DNA from: Mesorhizobium sp.
Lineage (GTDB): Bacteria > Pseudomonadota > Alphaproteobacteria > Rhizobiales > Rhizobiaceae
NCBI GenBank assembly: GCA_004017535.1
Contig: SAJS01000003.1
Location: forward strand, 62,001 to 126,000
Reading direction: 5' to 3'
DNA length: 64,000 bases
In this document: one piece after another, positions 8,987 to 18,070 of the stretch
Layout: every line of letters starts with the position of its first letter
Position numbering within the stretch: position 1 is the first letter of the stretch
Notes under the pieces: model-generated
Told to the model about the DNA's origin: nothing
Database searches by the model: none
Seen by the model: the letters and a program-made list of their open reading frames with translations, nothing else
Made by a program: the position numbers and the translations under genes

Positions 8987-9682
8987 CTATCCCTTAAACT
9001 CCTTCGCCAGCAGATAAAGCTCCACCGACTCATCCCTCGAAGCCGGCGGCTTCACGTGATGGACCGAACGGAAATTCTGCTTCAGCAGCGACAAGAGTTC
9101 GTTCTCGGCGCCACCCTGAAATGTCTTGGCGAGGAAATGCCCGCCGGGTTTTAGCACGTGCAACGCGAAATCGGCCGCGACTTCGCACAGATGCATGGTC
9201 CGCAGATGATCCGTGCGGCGGTGGCCGGTCGTCGGTGCTGCCATATCGGACAACACCACGTCCGGCTGGCCGCCGAGCGCCTCGGCCAGCTTCTGCGGCG
9301 CGTCCGGATCGAGGAAGTCCATCTGCAGGATGATGGCGCCCGGAACCGCATCCATCTCGAGATAGTCGATGCCGACGACATGGGGATTCTCGGCGCTCGA
9401 CTTCGTCCGCGCGGCTGCCACCTGGCACCAGCCGCCGGGAGCGGCGCCAAGGTCGATGACTTTCATGCCGGGCTTCAGCAGATGGTGCTTGTCGTCAATC
9501 TCGATCAGCTTGTAGGCGGCGCGGGAGCGGTAGCCGTCGGCCTTGGAGCGCTGCACATAAGGATCGTTCATGTGGCGCTCGAGCCAGCGGCGCGACGACT
9601 CCTTCAGGCCGCTCTTCTTCTTGATCCTAGTCTTGAGGACGCGCAGGCTGGCTGAGCCCGGCTTTTCGGGTTTCTTGCCCAT
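8987..9682 (-). CDS. rlmE: 23S rRNA (uridine-2'-O)-methyltransferase RlmE/FtsJ
   Basis: Methylates the 2'-OH of U2552 of 23S rRNA using SAM. The 231-residue product has the SAM site [14 protein letters not shown] at about residues 77-90. The K-D-K-E tetrad is visible: Lys in [16 protein letters not shown], Asp in [11 protein letters not shown], Lys in FLAKTFQGG and Glu in [13 protein letters not shown]. It starts at the ATG overlapping the ppx stop codon by one base (GTG at 9685 is an alternative). It is co-transcribed with ppx, a common alphaproteobacterial pairing. Confidence 0.95.
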   Translation of the reverse strand: MGKKPEKPGSASLRVLKTRIKKKSGLKESSRRWLERHMNDPYVQRSKADGYRSRAAYKLIEIDDKHHLLKPGMKVIDLGAAPGGWCQVAAARTKSSAENPHVVGIDYLEMDAVPGAIILQMDFLDPDAPQKLAEALGGQPDVVLSDMAAPTTGHRRTDHLRTMHLCEVAADFALHVLKPGGHFLAKTFQGGAENELLSLLKQNFRSVHHVKPPASRDESVELYLLAKEFKG

Positions 9683-11067
9683 CACCGGCCACGTCCATCA
9701 TTTCGCCAGACGCCATCGTCGGCCATCAATTCACTCAGGATCCCCTCGCGCAGGCCGCGGTCGGCGACCCGCAGCCGCTCGGATGGCCACACACCGCGGA
9801 TCGCCTCCAGGATGGCGCAGCCGGCGAGAACGAGATCGGCGCGGTCTGCGCCAATGCAGGGGTTGGCGCAACGCTGCTGGAAATCCCAGCCGATCAGCCG
9901 CTCGATCATCCGATCGACGCTGTCGCGGTCCATCCATAGCCCGTCGACGCGGCGGCGGTCGTAGCGCTCGAGATCGAGATGCACGCCGGCGAGCGTCGTC
10001 ACCGTGCCGGAGGTGCCAAGCAGATGGAAGTTGGGGCTGGCCAGAACATGCGCGAGCCGATCGCGGCCGTCAAAAGCCTTCAGCCGCGCGGCCACATCGT
10101 CGACCATCGCGGCAAAGGTCTCGCGCGTCACGGTGCGGCCGCCGAAGCGTTCGGCAAGCGAGACGACGCCGACGGGCAGCGACGTCCAGGACACGATGTG
10201 ATTGGCCAGACGTGGCGAGCGCCGTCCGGTCAGGTCGATCAGCGCGATTTCGGACGAGCCGCCGCCGATGTCGAACAGCACCACGCCCTGCGTGTCGCGC
10301 TCGACCAGCGAGCCGCAGCCGGAAACGGCAAGGCGGGCCTCGGTCTGGCGGTCGATGATCTCGAGCTTCAGCCCGGCCTCGCGCTCGACGCGATCCAGGA
10401 ACTCGACGCCGTTGGCGGCCGAGCGGCAGGCCTCGGTGGCAATCAGCCTGGCTTTCCTGATCTTGCGGCTGCGCAGCTTCTCGCCGCAGACCTTCAGCGC
10501 CTCGACGGCGCGGTCCATCGCGGCCTGGCCGAGCCGGCCGCTGGCCGTCAGCCCCTCACCCAGCCTGACGATGCGCGAGAAAGCGTCGATGACGCGGAAT
10601 TGGCCGTGACGGCCAGGCACCGCGACCAGCAACCGGCAATTGTTGGTGCCGAGGTCGAGCGCGGCGAAGACAGGCAATTCCTGCTGGGGCGGACGTGGCG
10701 AAGGCTGGAGCGGCGGCCTTCGCTCGGCCTGCAAGGGCGGCACCTGAGGCTGGCTTGCCGTCGTGCTGGCAGGCGCGGCATTGGGCACGGCGCCGTTCTC
10801 GTCACGCGCGAACACCTTGCGGCCGCGCTTGCGCTTGCGGCGCTTGCGCGTCTTGCCTTTCGGCTGATCGCCATGCTGGTCTGCTTGACCGGCGCCAGTC
10901 TGTCTCTGGCCGGCAGGTTTGGGGCCGGCATGTCTTGGGTCGGCATGTCTTTGGTGCGCACCCGCGTGGCGGCTGAATCGCGCCGGTTGCGGGCCTCCCG
11001 ACTGCGCCGGCGATGCCCCGGACATGCCCACTGCCGACGCGCCCGCGCCGGTATCGTGGTCTTCCAC
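9682..11067 (-). CDS. ppx: Ppx/GppA family exopolyphosphatase/pppGpp phosphatase
   Basis: Hydrolyses inorganic polyphosphate and/or pppGpp. The actin-like phosphatase core begins near residue 132 with [14 protein letters not shown], continues through [12 protein letters not shown] and the phosphate-binding [14 protein letters not shown], and ends in [10 protein letters not shown]. The GTG start has AAGGA seven bases upstream. The first 130 residues are odd: Pro/Gln/Gly-rich and disordered-looking, with a dense basic run near residues 71-85 ([13 protein letters not shown]). Core length is about 330 residues, normal for the family, so the tail is an addition. Confidence 0.9.
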   Translation of the reverse strand: MEDHDTGAGASAVGMSGASPAQSGGPQPARFSRHAGAHQRHADPRHAGPKPAGQRQTGAGQADQHGDQPKGKTRKRRKRKRGRKVFARDENGAVPNAAPASTTASQPQVPPLQAERRPPLQPSPRPPQQELPVFAALDLGTNNCRLLVAVPGRHGQFRVIDAFSRIVRLGEGLTASGRLGQAAMDRAVEALKVCGEKLRSRKIRKARLIATEACRSAANGVEFLDRVEREAGLKLEIIDRQTEARLAVSGCGSLVERDTQGVVLFDIGGGSSEIALIDLTGRRSPRLANHIVSWTSLPVGVVSLAERFGGRTVTRETFAAMVDDVAARLKAFDGRDRLAHVLASPNFHLLGTSGTVTTLAGVHLDLERYDRRRVDGLWMDRDSVDRMIERLIGWDFQQRCANPCIGADRADLVLAGCAILEAIRGVWPSERLRVADRGLREGILSELMADDGVWRNDGRGR

Positions 11068-11317
11068 TTCAGTTCCTTCCGGCGCCGCGCGAACCGGGAA
11101 CGGACGCAGCAGGCACCTCGATTTGTTTCAAGTTGGCAACAGAGTAGCAGTGCCGTTCGCAATCACCAAGAGCGCGGGGCTCGAATTTTGGCAGGGTCAC
11201 GTTGAGGCAATGTCTTGCTGGTTGAATAGCCGGCTTCAATCAGGCATGTCTCAAATGCGGGTTCGAAGAGGTTGGGCACCATCAAAACAATGAGCTGCAA
11301 CGCATGATGACGACGCC

Positions 11318-12250
11318 ATGAACTGGAGGCGCTATATCTGGCCGGTCATAGGCATCGCGGCCGTTGCGTTCTCGCTGTGGCTGCTCATTCACGAATTGCG
11401 CGGCGTATCGCTCGACGATGTCTGGGCCGGCATCGCCGCCATCCCGCCGCGCGGTTGGGTCCTGGCGGCGCTAAGCTCGGTCGTCGCCTATGCCTCGCTC
11501 GCCGGCTACGATCACATTGCGCTCTTGCATATCGGCAAGAAAGTATCGTGGCTGTTCGTCACGCTGTGCTCCTTCACCACCTACGCGGTTTCGCACAATA
11601 TCGGTGGCTCAGTGTTTTCCGGCGCGGTGATCCGCTATCGCGCCTATGGCACAAGGGGGCTGACCGGCCAGGAGATCGGCGTGCTGGTGGCGATCTGCTG
11701 GTTCACCTTCATTCTCTCCAGCGTCTTCCTCGGCGGCCTCGTTCTGCTGTTCGAGCCGCAGATCATCGATCGTTTCACCGGCGCGCCGCATCATGGCGCC
11801 GCCTTCGCCGCCGGGCTCGCCATGCTCATCCTCGTCGGCGCCTATGCCTTCGGCAGTTGGCTTCGGCTGAGGCCTTTGAAGATCGGCTCCTTCCAGCTGC
11901 ACTACCCCGCGCTGCCGATCGTGGCGCGACAGTTGCTGATCGGGCCCGTCGAGCTGTTGGCCGCCGCCGCGATCATCTATTTCGCCCTGCCGGAAGCCGG
12001 CAATCCCGGCTATTTCGTCGTGCTCGGCGTGTTCATGGTTTCGTTCTCGATCGGGCTCCTGTCGCATGCGCCGGGCGCGCTCGGCGTCTTCGAGGTCGTC
12101 TTCCTCACCGGGCTTTCCGACATGGACCCGGTGGGCGTGCTCGCCGCGCTTCTGGTGTTTCGCCTGTTCTATCTCATCATTCCGCTGCTGATCGGCCTTT
12201 GCATGGTGCTCTATTTCGAGCATTCGCAGTACAGCAAAGGCGAAGGCTGA
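11318..12250 (+). CDS. YbhN/LPG-synthase-TM family membrane protein (UPF0104)
   Basis: A 310-residue protein with eight or so transmembrane helices. It has the family landmarks YASLAGYDHIAL, the loop SHNIGGSVFSGAVIRYRAY and FSIGLLSHAPGALGVFEVVFL, as in the membrane half of lysylphosphatidylglycerol synthase and YbhN. It lacks the aminoacyl-transferase half, so lipid flipping or transport rather than synthesis is the likelier role. Start at the ATG giving the first helix; the ribosome-binding site is weak. The 250 nt upstream show no gene. Confidence 0.82.
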   Translation: MNWRRYIWPVIGIAAVAFSLWLLIHELRGVSLDDVWAGIAAIPPRGWVLAALSSVVAYASLAGYDHIALLHIGKKVSWLFVTLCSFTTYAVSHNIGGSVFSGAVIRYRAYGTRGLTGQEIGVLVAICWFTFILSSVFLGGLVLLFEPQIIDRFTGAPHHGAAFAAGLAMLILVGAYAFGSWLRLRPLKIGSFQLHYPALPIVARQLLIGPVELLAAAAIIYFALPEAGNPGYFVVLGVFMVSFSIGLLSHAPGALGVFEVVFLTGLSDMDPVGVLAALLVFRLFYLIIPLLIGLCMVLYFEHSQYSKGEG

Positions 12251-12396
12251 CGGCTTTTGGGGAGCTTGGCAGACCGCTTCGGCAAAAACCCTGCGATTGA
12301 ACTCAGCTGCGGGCTTGACTATTTTCCGATGGCGGCTACAAGGCAGCGCTCGCGGCACATGAGCCGCGGGGCTAGCGCGATACCAGACGCGCCTGC

Positions 12397-12470
12397 TGGG
12401 GAATAGGTTAACGGTAGACCCACGGACTCTGACTCCGTTAGTCCTGGTTCGAATCCAGGTTCCCCAGCCA
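12397..12470 (+). tRNA. tRNA-Gln (anticodon CTG)
   Basis: A complete cloverleaf: acceptor stem TGGGGAA / TTCCCCA, anticodon stem ACGGA / TCCGT with loop CTCTGAC (anticodon CTG, reads CAG), and T-arm CCTGG TTCGAAT CCAGG. The discriminator is G and the CCA end is encoded. The gene is 74 nt long. No integrase or duplicated 3' end was seen nearby. Confidence 0.97.
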
Positions 12471-12552
12471 GTTTCTTTGCATCGATCGCAGATTATGGGA
12501 ATGCGTGCTGGCGCGTGCTATCGGTCTCAGCGCGTAGGCGGCCTTCATCCGC

Positions 12553-12762
12553 TCATTTTGAGCCTTTTCCTGCCAGGTGCCTATGCCTTTCGAAGATCGC
12601 CAGTTTGTGCCCGTATGTCATCGGCACCTCGGATCGGCACCCTTCGCATCTGAAGGTTTTGATGCTCTTGATCCAGGAGCCTTTCCGGACGATCGTCCTG
12701 GAGCAGCGTTGACATTGGAACATCAAGTTCTTGTCATGCAGGTCACTGGAAAGGGGCATCAT
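12553..12762 (-). CDS. Small zinc-ribbon-like hypothetical protein
   Basis: A 69-residue protein with two CxxC pairs (FQCQRCSRT near residues 17-20 and FRCEGCRSE near 38-41) separated by about 18 residues, forming a probable structural zinc ribbon. The rest is basic. The true start may be the internal Met of MFQCQRC, at residue 14. No function is known to me. It stands alone between the tRNA-Gln gene and an intergenic stretch. Confidence 0.6.
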   Translation of the reverse strand: MMPLSSDLHDKNLMFQCQRCSRTIVRKGSWIKSIKTFRCEGCRSEVPMTYGHKLAIFERHRHLAGKGSK

Positions 12763-12904
12763 CCCTCCTGGCTGAGCGGGCTGTACCGACGCGCTTTCGC
12801 CACGGGGTTATGCCATGTGCTGCAGCACAGAACCGTGACAGACGTCACATGCACAGGTTGCGCCCACCGGCCAACGCTCCCTCTTGGCCAAGCCCCTATG
12901 TCGG

Positions 12905-12973
12905 CGATATATTAGCAATCAACGATATATTAATGCTTGGCGTGCAGCCTGTTCGAATCGGGAATTTCCCGAT
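12905..12973. promoter_or_regulatory. Direct and inverted repeats upstream of a small gene
   Basis: Two direct copies of CGATATATTA start at 12905 and 12923, 18 bp apart. They are followed at 12957-12973 by the near-perfect palindrome ATCGGGAATTTCCCGAT (8-bp arms, one central base). The region is AT-rich against a GC-rich background and lies before the hypothetical gene at 13028. It could be a promoter with operators. No regulator can be named. Confidence 0.35.
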
Positions 12974-13027
12974 CGGCGATCCGGTACTCGGTGTGCCGAG
13001 ACGCTCGACCAGATGCGGAGCAAACGC

Positions 13028-13261
13028 ATGAGTGTCGAAACAGTATTGGCGCAGCTATTGCGCATGATCCACCGTCGCGCGCTGAATTTGGCGGCACTGC
13101 CGGACGATGAGAGAGATCCATATTACGACAGCATCCGCCGATCCTGCTGCGGAGCGGCCGAGCACATCGGTCAATCGCCGGACAACGCCGCCATCACCGC
13201 AAACAGCATGGTGGAATTTACGCGGGCGATGGTCGGTATCATCGAAGTGGGCCGCGGGTAA
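13028..13261 (+). CDS. Hypothetical protein, 77 residues
   Basis: Starts MSVETVLAQLLRMIHRRAL and is mostly helical by composition. It has two adjacent cysteines in RRSCCGAAEHIG and no recognised domain. Codon use is coding-like, and the gene begins 55 nt after the repeat cluster at 12905-12973. The function is unknown; a longer upstream frame exists but looks non-coding. Confidence 0.5.
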   Translation: MSVETVLAQLLRMIHRRALNLAALPDDERDPYYDSIRRSCCGAAEHIGQSPDNAAITANSMVEFTRAMVGIIEVGRG

Positions 13262-13361
13262 CGAGCGTGGCAGGTACCAACAAGCGGGGTTACAGCGTAT
13301 TGCCCGAAGCTCGCAAGGCGACGATTGCAACCGGGCACTTCGACGATCAAGCTTCTCGGCT

Positions 13362-13610
13362 ATGGTTTATCTCGGACCGTCCCAGATGTTCGGCGACAGA
13401 TGCCTGGTTATCGGCATCACAGGGAAACCAAAATCCATAGGCGTGCCGGGCGGCAGCCCGTTCAGCATCCCCGCCGTCCTGCGGCCGTCCTGGGCGTATT
13501 TCAAGGCCATACCCATGCGATTCAACGTCTTCAATATCGACATAGACCTATCCCTGTTTCGCCAAGGCTATGACGGAGACAATCCCCGCCGCCTCATTGT
13601 GGCGGTCTAA
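13362..13610 (+). CDS. Doubtful small open frame in a gene-poor stretch
   Basis: An 82-residue frame beginning MVYLGPSQMFGDRCLVIG within the 580-nt interval 13262-13841. No family is recognised, no clear ribosome-binding site precedes it, and codon bias is weak. It is listed only because nothing else fills this interval. An 8-bp inverted repeat without a T-run (GTTTCCGT / ACGGAAAC, 13624-13647) follows it. Confidence 0.22.
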   Translation: MVYLGPSQMFGDRCLVIGITGKPKSIGVPGGSPFSIPAVLRPSWAYFKAIPMRFNVFNIDIDLSLFRQGYDGDNPRRLIVAV

Positions 13611-13841
13611 ATGATCGATCAATGTTTCCGTCGCATTGCACGGAAACGCCCGGCACGTAACATTTGCATGCAAACAAGTTTATCGTTGCCTGCAGAGTGC
13701 CGGCCGGCTTAGGCCCCTGCCGGAACTGACAGTTTCCAATTCGAAACAAATTCGCACTCAAGCGCCATCAAATCGAAACGCAACTGCGGGAAAACCGGCA
13801 TCGACCGGCGTGGCCGGAATTTAAACAAAGGAAAATTCGAG

Positions 13842-14021
13842 ATGTCCAAGATCCTCCGCAATGCAGTTCTCGCGGTTGTTGCTGTCGCCGGTCTGTCCGG
13901 CTCGGCTTATGCACAGCAGGCGACCATCAATTCGTGCAGCAACCATGACGATTACTATGGAATGTGCCTGGGCGCCGCCAACAACGGCGGCCACCATGAA
14001 AGCCGCGGCGACCGCCGCTGA
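13842..14021 (+). CDS. Small exported protein, 59 residues
   Basis: Too short for most gene finders but well supported. It has an AAAGGAAAA ribosome-binding region, an ATG, a clean Sec signal peptide (MSKILRNAVLAVVAVAGLSG then SAYAQ, cleavage after AYA) and a perfect terminator 15 nt after the stop. The mature part is about 35 residues, Asn/Gly/His-rich, with two cysteines (NSCSNHDDYYGMC) that could form a disulfide. No family is recognised. Its monocistronic layout suggests an abundant periplasmic or secreted peptide. Confidence 0.7.
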   Translation: MSKILRNAVLAVVAVAGLSGSAYAQQATINSCSNHDDYYGMCLGAANNGGHHESRGDRR

Positions 14022-14036
14022 TCGACAAGTCGCGCT

Positions 14037-14077
14037 AAAAAAGGCCTCGCGGGCATCTCGCCGGCGAGGCCTTTTTT
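14037..14077 (+). terminator. Strong intrinsic terminator
   Basis: Perfect 14-bp inverted repeat AAAAAAGGCCTCGC / GCGAGGCCTTTTTT with a 13-nt loop. It follows the small exported protein and, being A-rich on one side and T-rich on the other, also ends transcription from the converging aldehyde dehydrogenase. Confidence 0.92.
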
Positions 14078-14147
14078 CGCGTTCCAAGTAGGTGCGGCGG
14101 CTGCCCGTCGCTCCTCGGACACTCTTCCGGTTGTGGACCCGGGCCCG

Positions 14148-15581
14148 CTACTCCGCCGCCTCGTACCCCGCGATGCCCTTGATCTCGAGGAAATCCTCCA
14201 GACCGTATTCGGCATATTCGCGGCCGTTGCCGGACTGCTTGTAGCCGCCGAAGGGCAGGCCGGCGTCCCAAGTGGGATAGTTGATGTAGACATTGCCGGA
14301 GCGCATGCGGGCAGCGACGTCGCGCGCCTTCTCGATGTCCCTGGCCTGGATGTAGGAGGCAAGGCCGTAGACCGTGTCGTTGGCCTGCTCGACCGCCTGC
14401 TCGACCGTGTCGTAAGGCATGATCGACAGCACCGGGCCGAAGATCTCCTCCCTGGCGATGCGCATGTCATGGGTGACATTGGCGAACACTGTCGGGCGGA
14501 CATAGTAGCCGCGGTTGAGCTCGGCCGGGCGGCCGGGACCGCCGGCGACCAGCGTGGCGCCTTCGTCGATGCCGCTCTGGATCAGGTCCTGGATCTTGTC
14601 GAATTGGATCTGGCTGACCACAGGACCGAGCTTGGAACCGGGCGCGTCGGCCGGGCCGACGGTGAATTTCTCCGCTGCCTTCTTGGCGTAGCCCGCGGCC
14701 TCATCGTGACGGTCGCGCGGCACGAACATGCGGGTCGGCGCGTTGCAGGACTGGCCGCTGTTGGAGAAGCAGCCGGCGACGCCCTTGGTGACAGCCCTTT
14801 CCAGATCGACATCCGGAAACAGGATGTTGGCCGACTTGCCGCCGAGCTCCTGGTGCACGCGCTTGACCGTTTCGGCCGCCGCCTTGGCTACGAGGATGCC
14901 GGCGCGGGTCGAGCCGGTGAACGACATCATGTCGACATCCGGGTGGCTGGCCAGCGCCTGGCCGACGGTCGGGCCGTCGCCGTTGACGAGATTGAACACG
15001 CCCTTCGGCAGGCCGGCCTCATCGATGATCTCGGCGAAGATGATGGCGTCGAGCGGCGCGATCTCCGACGGCTTCAGCACCATGGTGCAGCCGGCGGCAA
15101 GCGCGGGGCCCACCTTGCAGGTGATCTGGTTCAGCGGCCAGTTCCACGGCGTGATCAAGCCGACGACGCCGATCGGCTCTTTCACGATCAGCGACGAGCC
15201 TTTGACGTGGCGGAACTGGAAGGTCTTCAGCACCTCGGCCATCTTTTCCAGATGCGCCTGGCCGACGCCGACCTGGCTGTCCAGCGCCATCTGGCGCGGC
15301 GCGCCCATCTCGCGCGAAACGGCGAGCGCAAGGTCCTTGCTGCGCTTCTTGTAGATTTCGATGACGCGGTTGAGGATGTCGAGCCGCTCCTCGACCGAGG
15401 TGAAGCCGAAGCTGGCGAAGGCGCGCTTGGCGGGGGCCACCGCCTCGTCGACATCGGCCTTGGAGCCCAGCGATATCTGCGCGAAAACGTCCTCGTTCGA
15501 GGGATCGATGACATCGAGCGCGTTCGGCACGACCGGATCGACCCAGGCGCCGTCGATATAGAATTGCAGATTGTGGGACAT
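14148..15581 (-). CDS. NAD(P)-dependent aldehyde dehydrogenase
   Basis: A 477-residue soluble ALDH superfamily enzyme. It has the cofactor-site segment ITPWNWPLNQITCKVGPALAAG, the FTGSTRAG turn, catalytic Glu in ELGGKSANI and catalytic Cys in NSGQSCNAPTRM. Conserved EEIFGPVLSIM and GNVYINYP follow. Length matches class 3-like family members. GAGGAAAAAC precedes the ATG. It is monocistronic, so the substrate aldehyde cannot be inferred from its neighbours. Confidence 0.92.
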   Translation of the reverse strand: MSHNLQFYIDGAWVDPVVPNALDVIDPSNEDVFAQISLGSKADVDEAVAPAKRAFASFGFTSVEERLDILNRVIEIYKKRSKDLALAVSREMGAPRQMALDSQVGVGQAHLEKMAEVLKTFQFRHVKGSSLIVKEPIGVVGLITPWNWPLNQITCKVGPALAAGCTMVLKPSEIAPLDAIIFAEIIDEAGLPKGVFNLVNGDGPTVGQALASHPDVDMMSFTGSTRAGILVAKAAAETVKRVHQELGGKSANILFPDVDLERAVTKGVAGCFSNSGQSCNAPTRMFVPRDRHDEAAGYAKKAAEKFTVGPADAPGSKLGPVVSQIQFDKIQDLIQSGIDEGATLVAGGPGRPAELNRGYYVRPTVFANVTHDMRIAREEIFGPVLSIMPYDTVEQAVEQANDTVYGLASYIQARDIEKARDVAARMRSGNVYINYPTWDAGLPFGGYKQSGNGREYAEYGLEDFLEIKGIAGYEAAE

Positions 15582-15745
15582 GTTTTTCCTCCTCGGCCAG
15601 CCGCGGGTGCTCGATTGCAGTGGATTGGGTCGTCGTATACCGCCAGCGATAACGATGCCGCAAGCGCCCTGTCAAACGCAAGCGCGGGCGGTTGAGCCAG
15701 CCGTCCGTCGAGCCTGACGTGCCGGCGGAAGGCGACTGGGACGGT

Positions 15746-16153
15746 CTACAGCAACGTATGTCCAGCGTCACCCAGCAGCCGCGCCGCCGCAGCTTGATCG
15801 GCGGCCTTCACCAGCAGATGGTCGCCATCGAAGGTAGACACGACGAAGATGCCCAGGCCGTTCTCCGACAGCGGCCGAATGACCGACAGCACGATGCCGG
15901 TTTCGCCGAAGGCAAAGGGGCCTTCGAATTTGAAGGCGATCCAGTCGCGATCCTGCCTGGCGGCAGCCGGTACTCGCTCCTGCAGGCAGGTGATGGAAAG
16001 CTCGTCCTCGGTTCTGGTGATGCTGACGAAGCCCGGCCCGTCCGCCCAATCGGGAATGCCATGTCCGGCCTCCAGCCGCGAAATCGCGTGTAGGCCCGGC
16101 AGTTGCTTCAGGCTGATCCTGGCAGCCATTGCACTCTCCGATTTGCCGGTCAT
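15746..16153 (-). CDS. ACT-domain (CASTOR-like) protein
   Basis: About 135 residues with two ACT-type halves. Landmarks are LPGLHAISRLEAGHGIPDW, TEDELSITCLQERVP and the second half GIVLSVIRPLSENGLGIFVVSTFDGDHLLV. Such proteins resemble the amino-acid-sensing CASTOR fold; the ligand here is unknown. It starts with ATG overlapping the GNAT stop by four bases (ATGA), so the two are translationally coupled. An internal ATG (MAARISLKQ, 16129) is an alternative start. Confidence 0.82.
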   Translation of the reverse strand: MTGKSESAMAARISLKQLPGLHAISRLEAGHGIPDWADGPGFVSITRTEDELSITCLQERVPAAARQDRDWIAFKFEGPFAFGETGIVLSVIRPLSENGLGIFVVSTFDGDHLLVKAADQAAAARLLGDAGHTLL

Positions 16154-16617
16154 CCCGCGATCCTCTTGCTCATATAAACGGTCGTGCCATTCATGAACGG
16201 CTCTTCCCGGTCGACCGAATAGCCCTGTCTCTTGTAGAGCGACACATTCGCCTCGAAGGCGCCGTTGGTCAGCAGGCGAATCTCATGGCGCCTGACCTGG
16301 CGCGCCTGGCCTTCTGCCCGCTCCAGCAATAGCCGACCGATCCCTTTGCCCTGCGCCTCCGGCGCGACGCAGAGATTCTCGATCCAGAGATGATCGTCGG
16401 CGAGCATGGTCTCGAGCATGCCTACAATGCGATCCTGAGCGATGGCGAGGTCGAATGGATGCTCGGCGACAGCCTTGTCGTAGTCGGCGCGCATCGGCAG
16501 CGGCTCGCGGCCGATCACCGGCACCCATTTGGCATAGGCGGCGCGCACGATGTCGCGGATGGCGGCGGCATCCGCCGCTTCGCCTGGCCGAAACCGGATG
16601 GAAGAATCGATGGTCAT
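16150..16617 (-). CDS. GNAT-family N-acetyltransferase
   Basis: A 155-residue acetyl-CoA-dependent acetyltransferase. Motif A is intact ([26 protein letters not shown]), with motif B in [24 protein letters not shown]. The start [14 protein letters not shown] is chosen because it gives the standard GNAT length; the frame stays open upstream without conserved sequence. It leads a two-gene unit with the ACT protein, suggesting an amino-acid-related substrate or control. A terminator-like hairpin lies 19 nt upstream. Confidence 0.87.
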   Translation of the reverse strand: MTIDSSIRFRPGEAADAAAIRDIVRAAYAKWVPVIGREPLPMRADYDKAVAEHPFDLAIAQDRIVGMLETMLADDHLWIENLCVAPEAQGKGIGRLLLERAEGQARQVRRHEIRLLTNGAFEANVSLYKRQGYSVDREEPFMNGTTVYMSKRIAG

Positions 16618-16635
16618 TGCAGGGCTCCAGATGTG

Positions 16636-16667
16636 AAAAACCCCGCCGGCTGAAGTCGCGGGCGGGG
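16636..16667 (-). terminator. Terminator-like hairpin in the GNAT leader
   Basis: On the minus strand the stem CCCCGCC / GGCGGGG with a 13-nt loop is followed by TTTTT. It stands just before the GNAT gene and no minus-strand gene lies upstream of it. A candidate promoter (minus-strand TTGCGC at 16711-16716 and GATAAA at 16688-16693, spacer 17) would put it inside the leader. The rest of the 359-nt interval 16618-16976 holds nothing recognisable. Confidence 0.55.
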
Positions 16668-16976
16668 CAGGAAACGAACGAACCTTATTTATCGTATCGG
16701 GTCTATCGTCGCGCAATCGGCCTGCCGCTCCGCACTCGGCGAAGGCGGCGTCGCTTGGTATTGGCGGGCGCGCGGGAGAACATGGCGGCAAGCTGGAGGA
16801 GGAACCGGCAAGCGTCAAGGCTCGGCCGGTGCCGGTCGTTAGGCCACCCATTGGCAGGCCAGTCCATTGGCGGTCGCCAATCGTTCGTAAAAATCGATCG
16901 TTATAACTCGAATAATTCGTTGGAAAGATTGGTTCTGGAATGGCATTCCGGCACCGCACACGCTTGGAGAATTAGA

Positions 16977-18032
16977 TTGCCTTTCCTGCCCGCTGCCGCG
17001 AACGCTCTTCCAGATCACCTGAACCCGGCCACCGCCGGGCGCGGGCACCCTGCCCTGACCACGATCTCGGCCGGCATCATGCCAGGATTGGTGCTGGTGG
17101 CGATGATCACCAGCGTCGCCTACTCGGCACGCGGCTTCTCCGGTTTGTTCAGCCCGATGATCCTCGCCGTCGTCGCCGGCATGATCTTTTCCAACGTGCT
17201 CGGCCGGCCCGCGCACGCCAAGGCCGGCATTGCGTTTTCGCAAAAACGCCTGCTGCGCTTCGCCATCGTGCTGCTCGGCTTCCAGCTCACGCTCGGCCAG
17301 GTGGCGGGCATCGGCCTTGGCGGTGTCGGCATCGTCGCGGCCACGCTCGGCGCCACCTTCCTGTTCACCGTCACGCTTGGACGGCTGATCGGCGTCGACC
17401 GGAAGCTGGCGCAGCTCATCGCCGCCGGCACCTCGATCTGCGGCGCTTCGGCGATCGTCGCCACCAACATCGTCACCAACGCGCGCGACGAGGACGTCAC
17501 CTATGCGGTCGCCGCGATCACGCTGTTCGGCACCATCGCCATGCTCGGCTTCCCGCTGCTGGCGCCGATCTTCGGCCTCGACCAGCACGCTTTCGGCCTG
17601 TGGGCGGGCGCCTCGATCCACGAGGTAGCGCAGGTGATCGGCGCCGGCTTCCAGAACGGCACGCTTGCTGGCGAGACCGCGACCGTTGCCAAGCTGACGC
17701 GCGTCGCCATGCTGGCGCCGATGGTCATTGCGCTCGGCCTGATGGCGCGCCGCGGCAGCTCCGACGCTTCCGGCGCCAAGCCGCCGCTGCCCTGTTTCGT
17801 CGCGGCCTTCGTTGCGGTGGTGGCGCTGAACAGCCTGGTTACGATCCCGGCGCAGATCCATTCGGCGATCGCCTTGGCCGCGCAGATCATGCTGACCATG
17901 GGCCTCGCCGCCATGGGCCTGCAGGCCGATATTTCGGAGCTGCGCTCGCGCGGACTGCGGCCGCTGATGCTGGCCTTCTCGGCCTTCCTCTTCATCGGCT
18001 GCTTCAGCCTGGTGCTGGTGAAGCTCGTCTGA
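16977..18032 (+). CDS. YeiH/UPF0324 family membrane protein (putative sulfate exporter family)
   Basis: A 351-residue protein with about ten transmembrane helices. The family signature is clear: [48 protein letters not shown] and [14 protein letters not shown]. The start is TTG, chosen because GGAGA lies eight bases upstream and the next ATG would shorten the conserved N-terminus. The family is annotated as putative sulfate exporters, but direct evidence is thin. It stands alone. Confidence 0.88.
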   Translation: MPFLPAAANALPDHLNPATAGRGHPALTTISAGIMPGLVLVAMITSVAYSARGFSGLFSPMILAVVAGMIFSNVLGRPAHAKAGIAFSQKRLLRFAIVLLGFQLTLGQVAGIGLGGVGIVAATLGATFLFTVTLGRLIGVDRKLAQLIAAGTSICGASAIVATNIVTNARDEDVTYAVAAITLFGTIAMLGFPLLAPIFGLDQHAFGLWAGASIHEVAQVIGAGFQNGTLAGETATVAKLTRVAMLAPMVIALGLMARRGSSDASGAKPPLPCFVAAFVAVVALNSLVTIPAQIHSAIALAAQIMLTMGLAAMGLQADISELRSRGLRPLMLAFSAFLFIGCFSLVLVKLV

Positions 18033-18070
18033 GGCAGGCCGAGACCGCCCTGGTCTAATCCCGCTATCCC

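Noticed and set aside
12397-12470. Genomic island inserted at tRNA-Gln
   Set aside because: No integrase gene and no duplicated tRNA 3' end were found in the following 10 kb.
13262-13841. A confident gene in this interval
   Set aside because: Open frames here lack ribosome-binding sites and recognisable domains; only one is kept, at low confidence.
16705-16783. Arginine-rich leader peptide ([16 protein letters not shown] and on) before the GNAT gene
   Set aside because: No ribosome-binding site precedes its ATG and the arginine codons follow from local GC-rich sequence.
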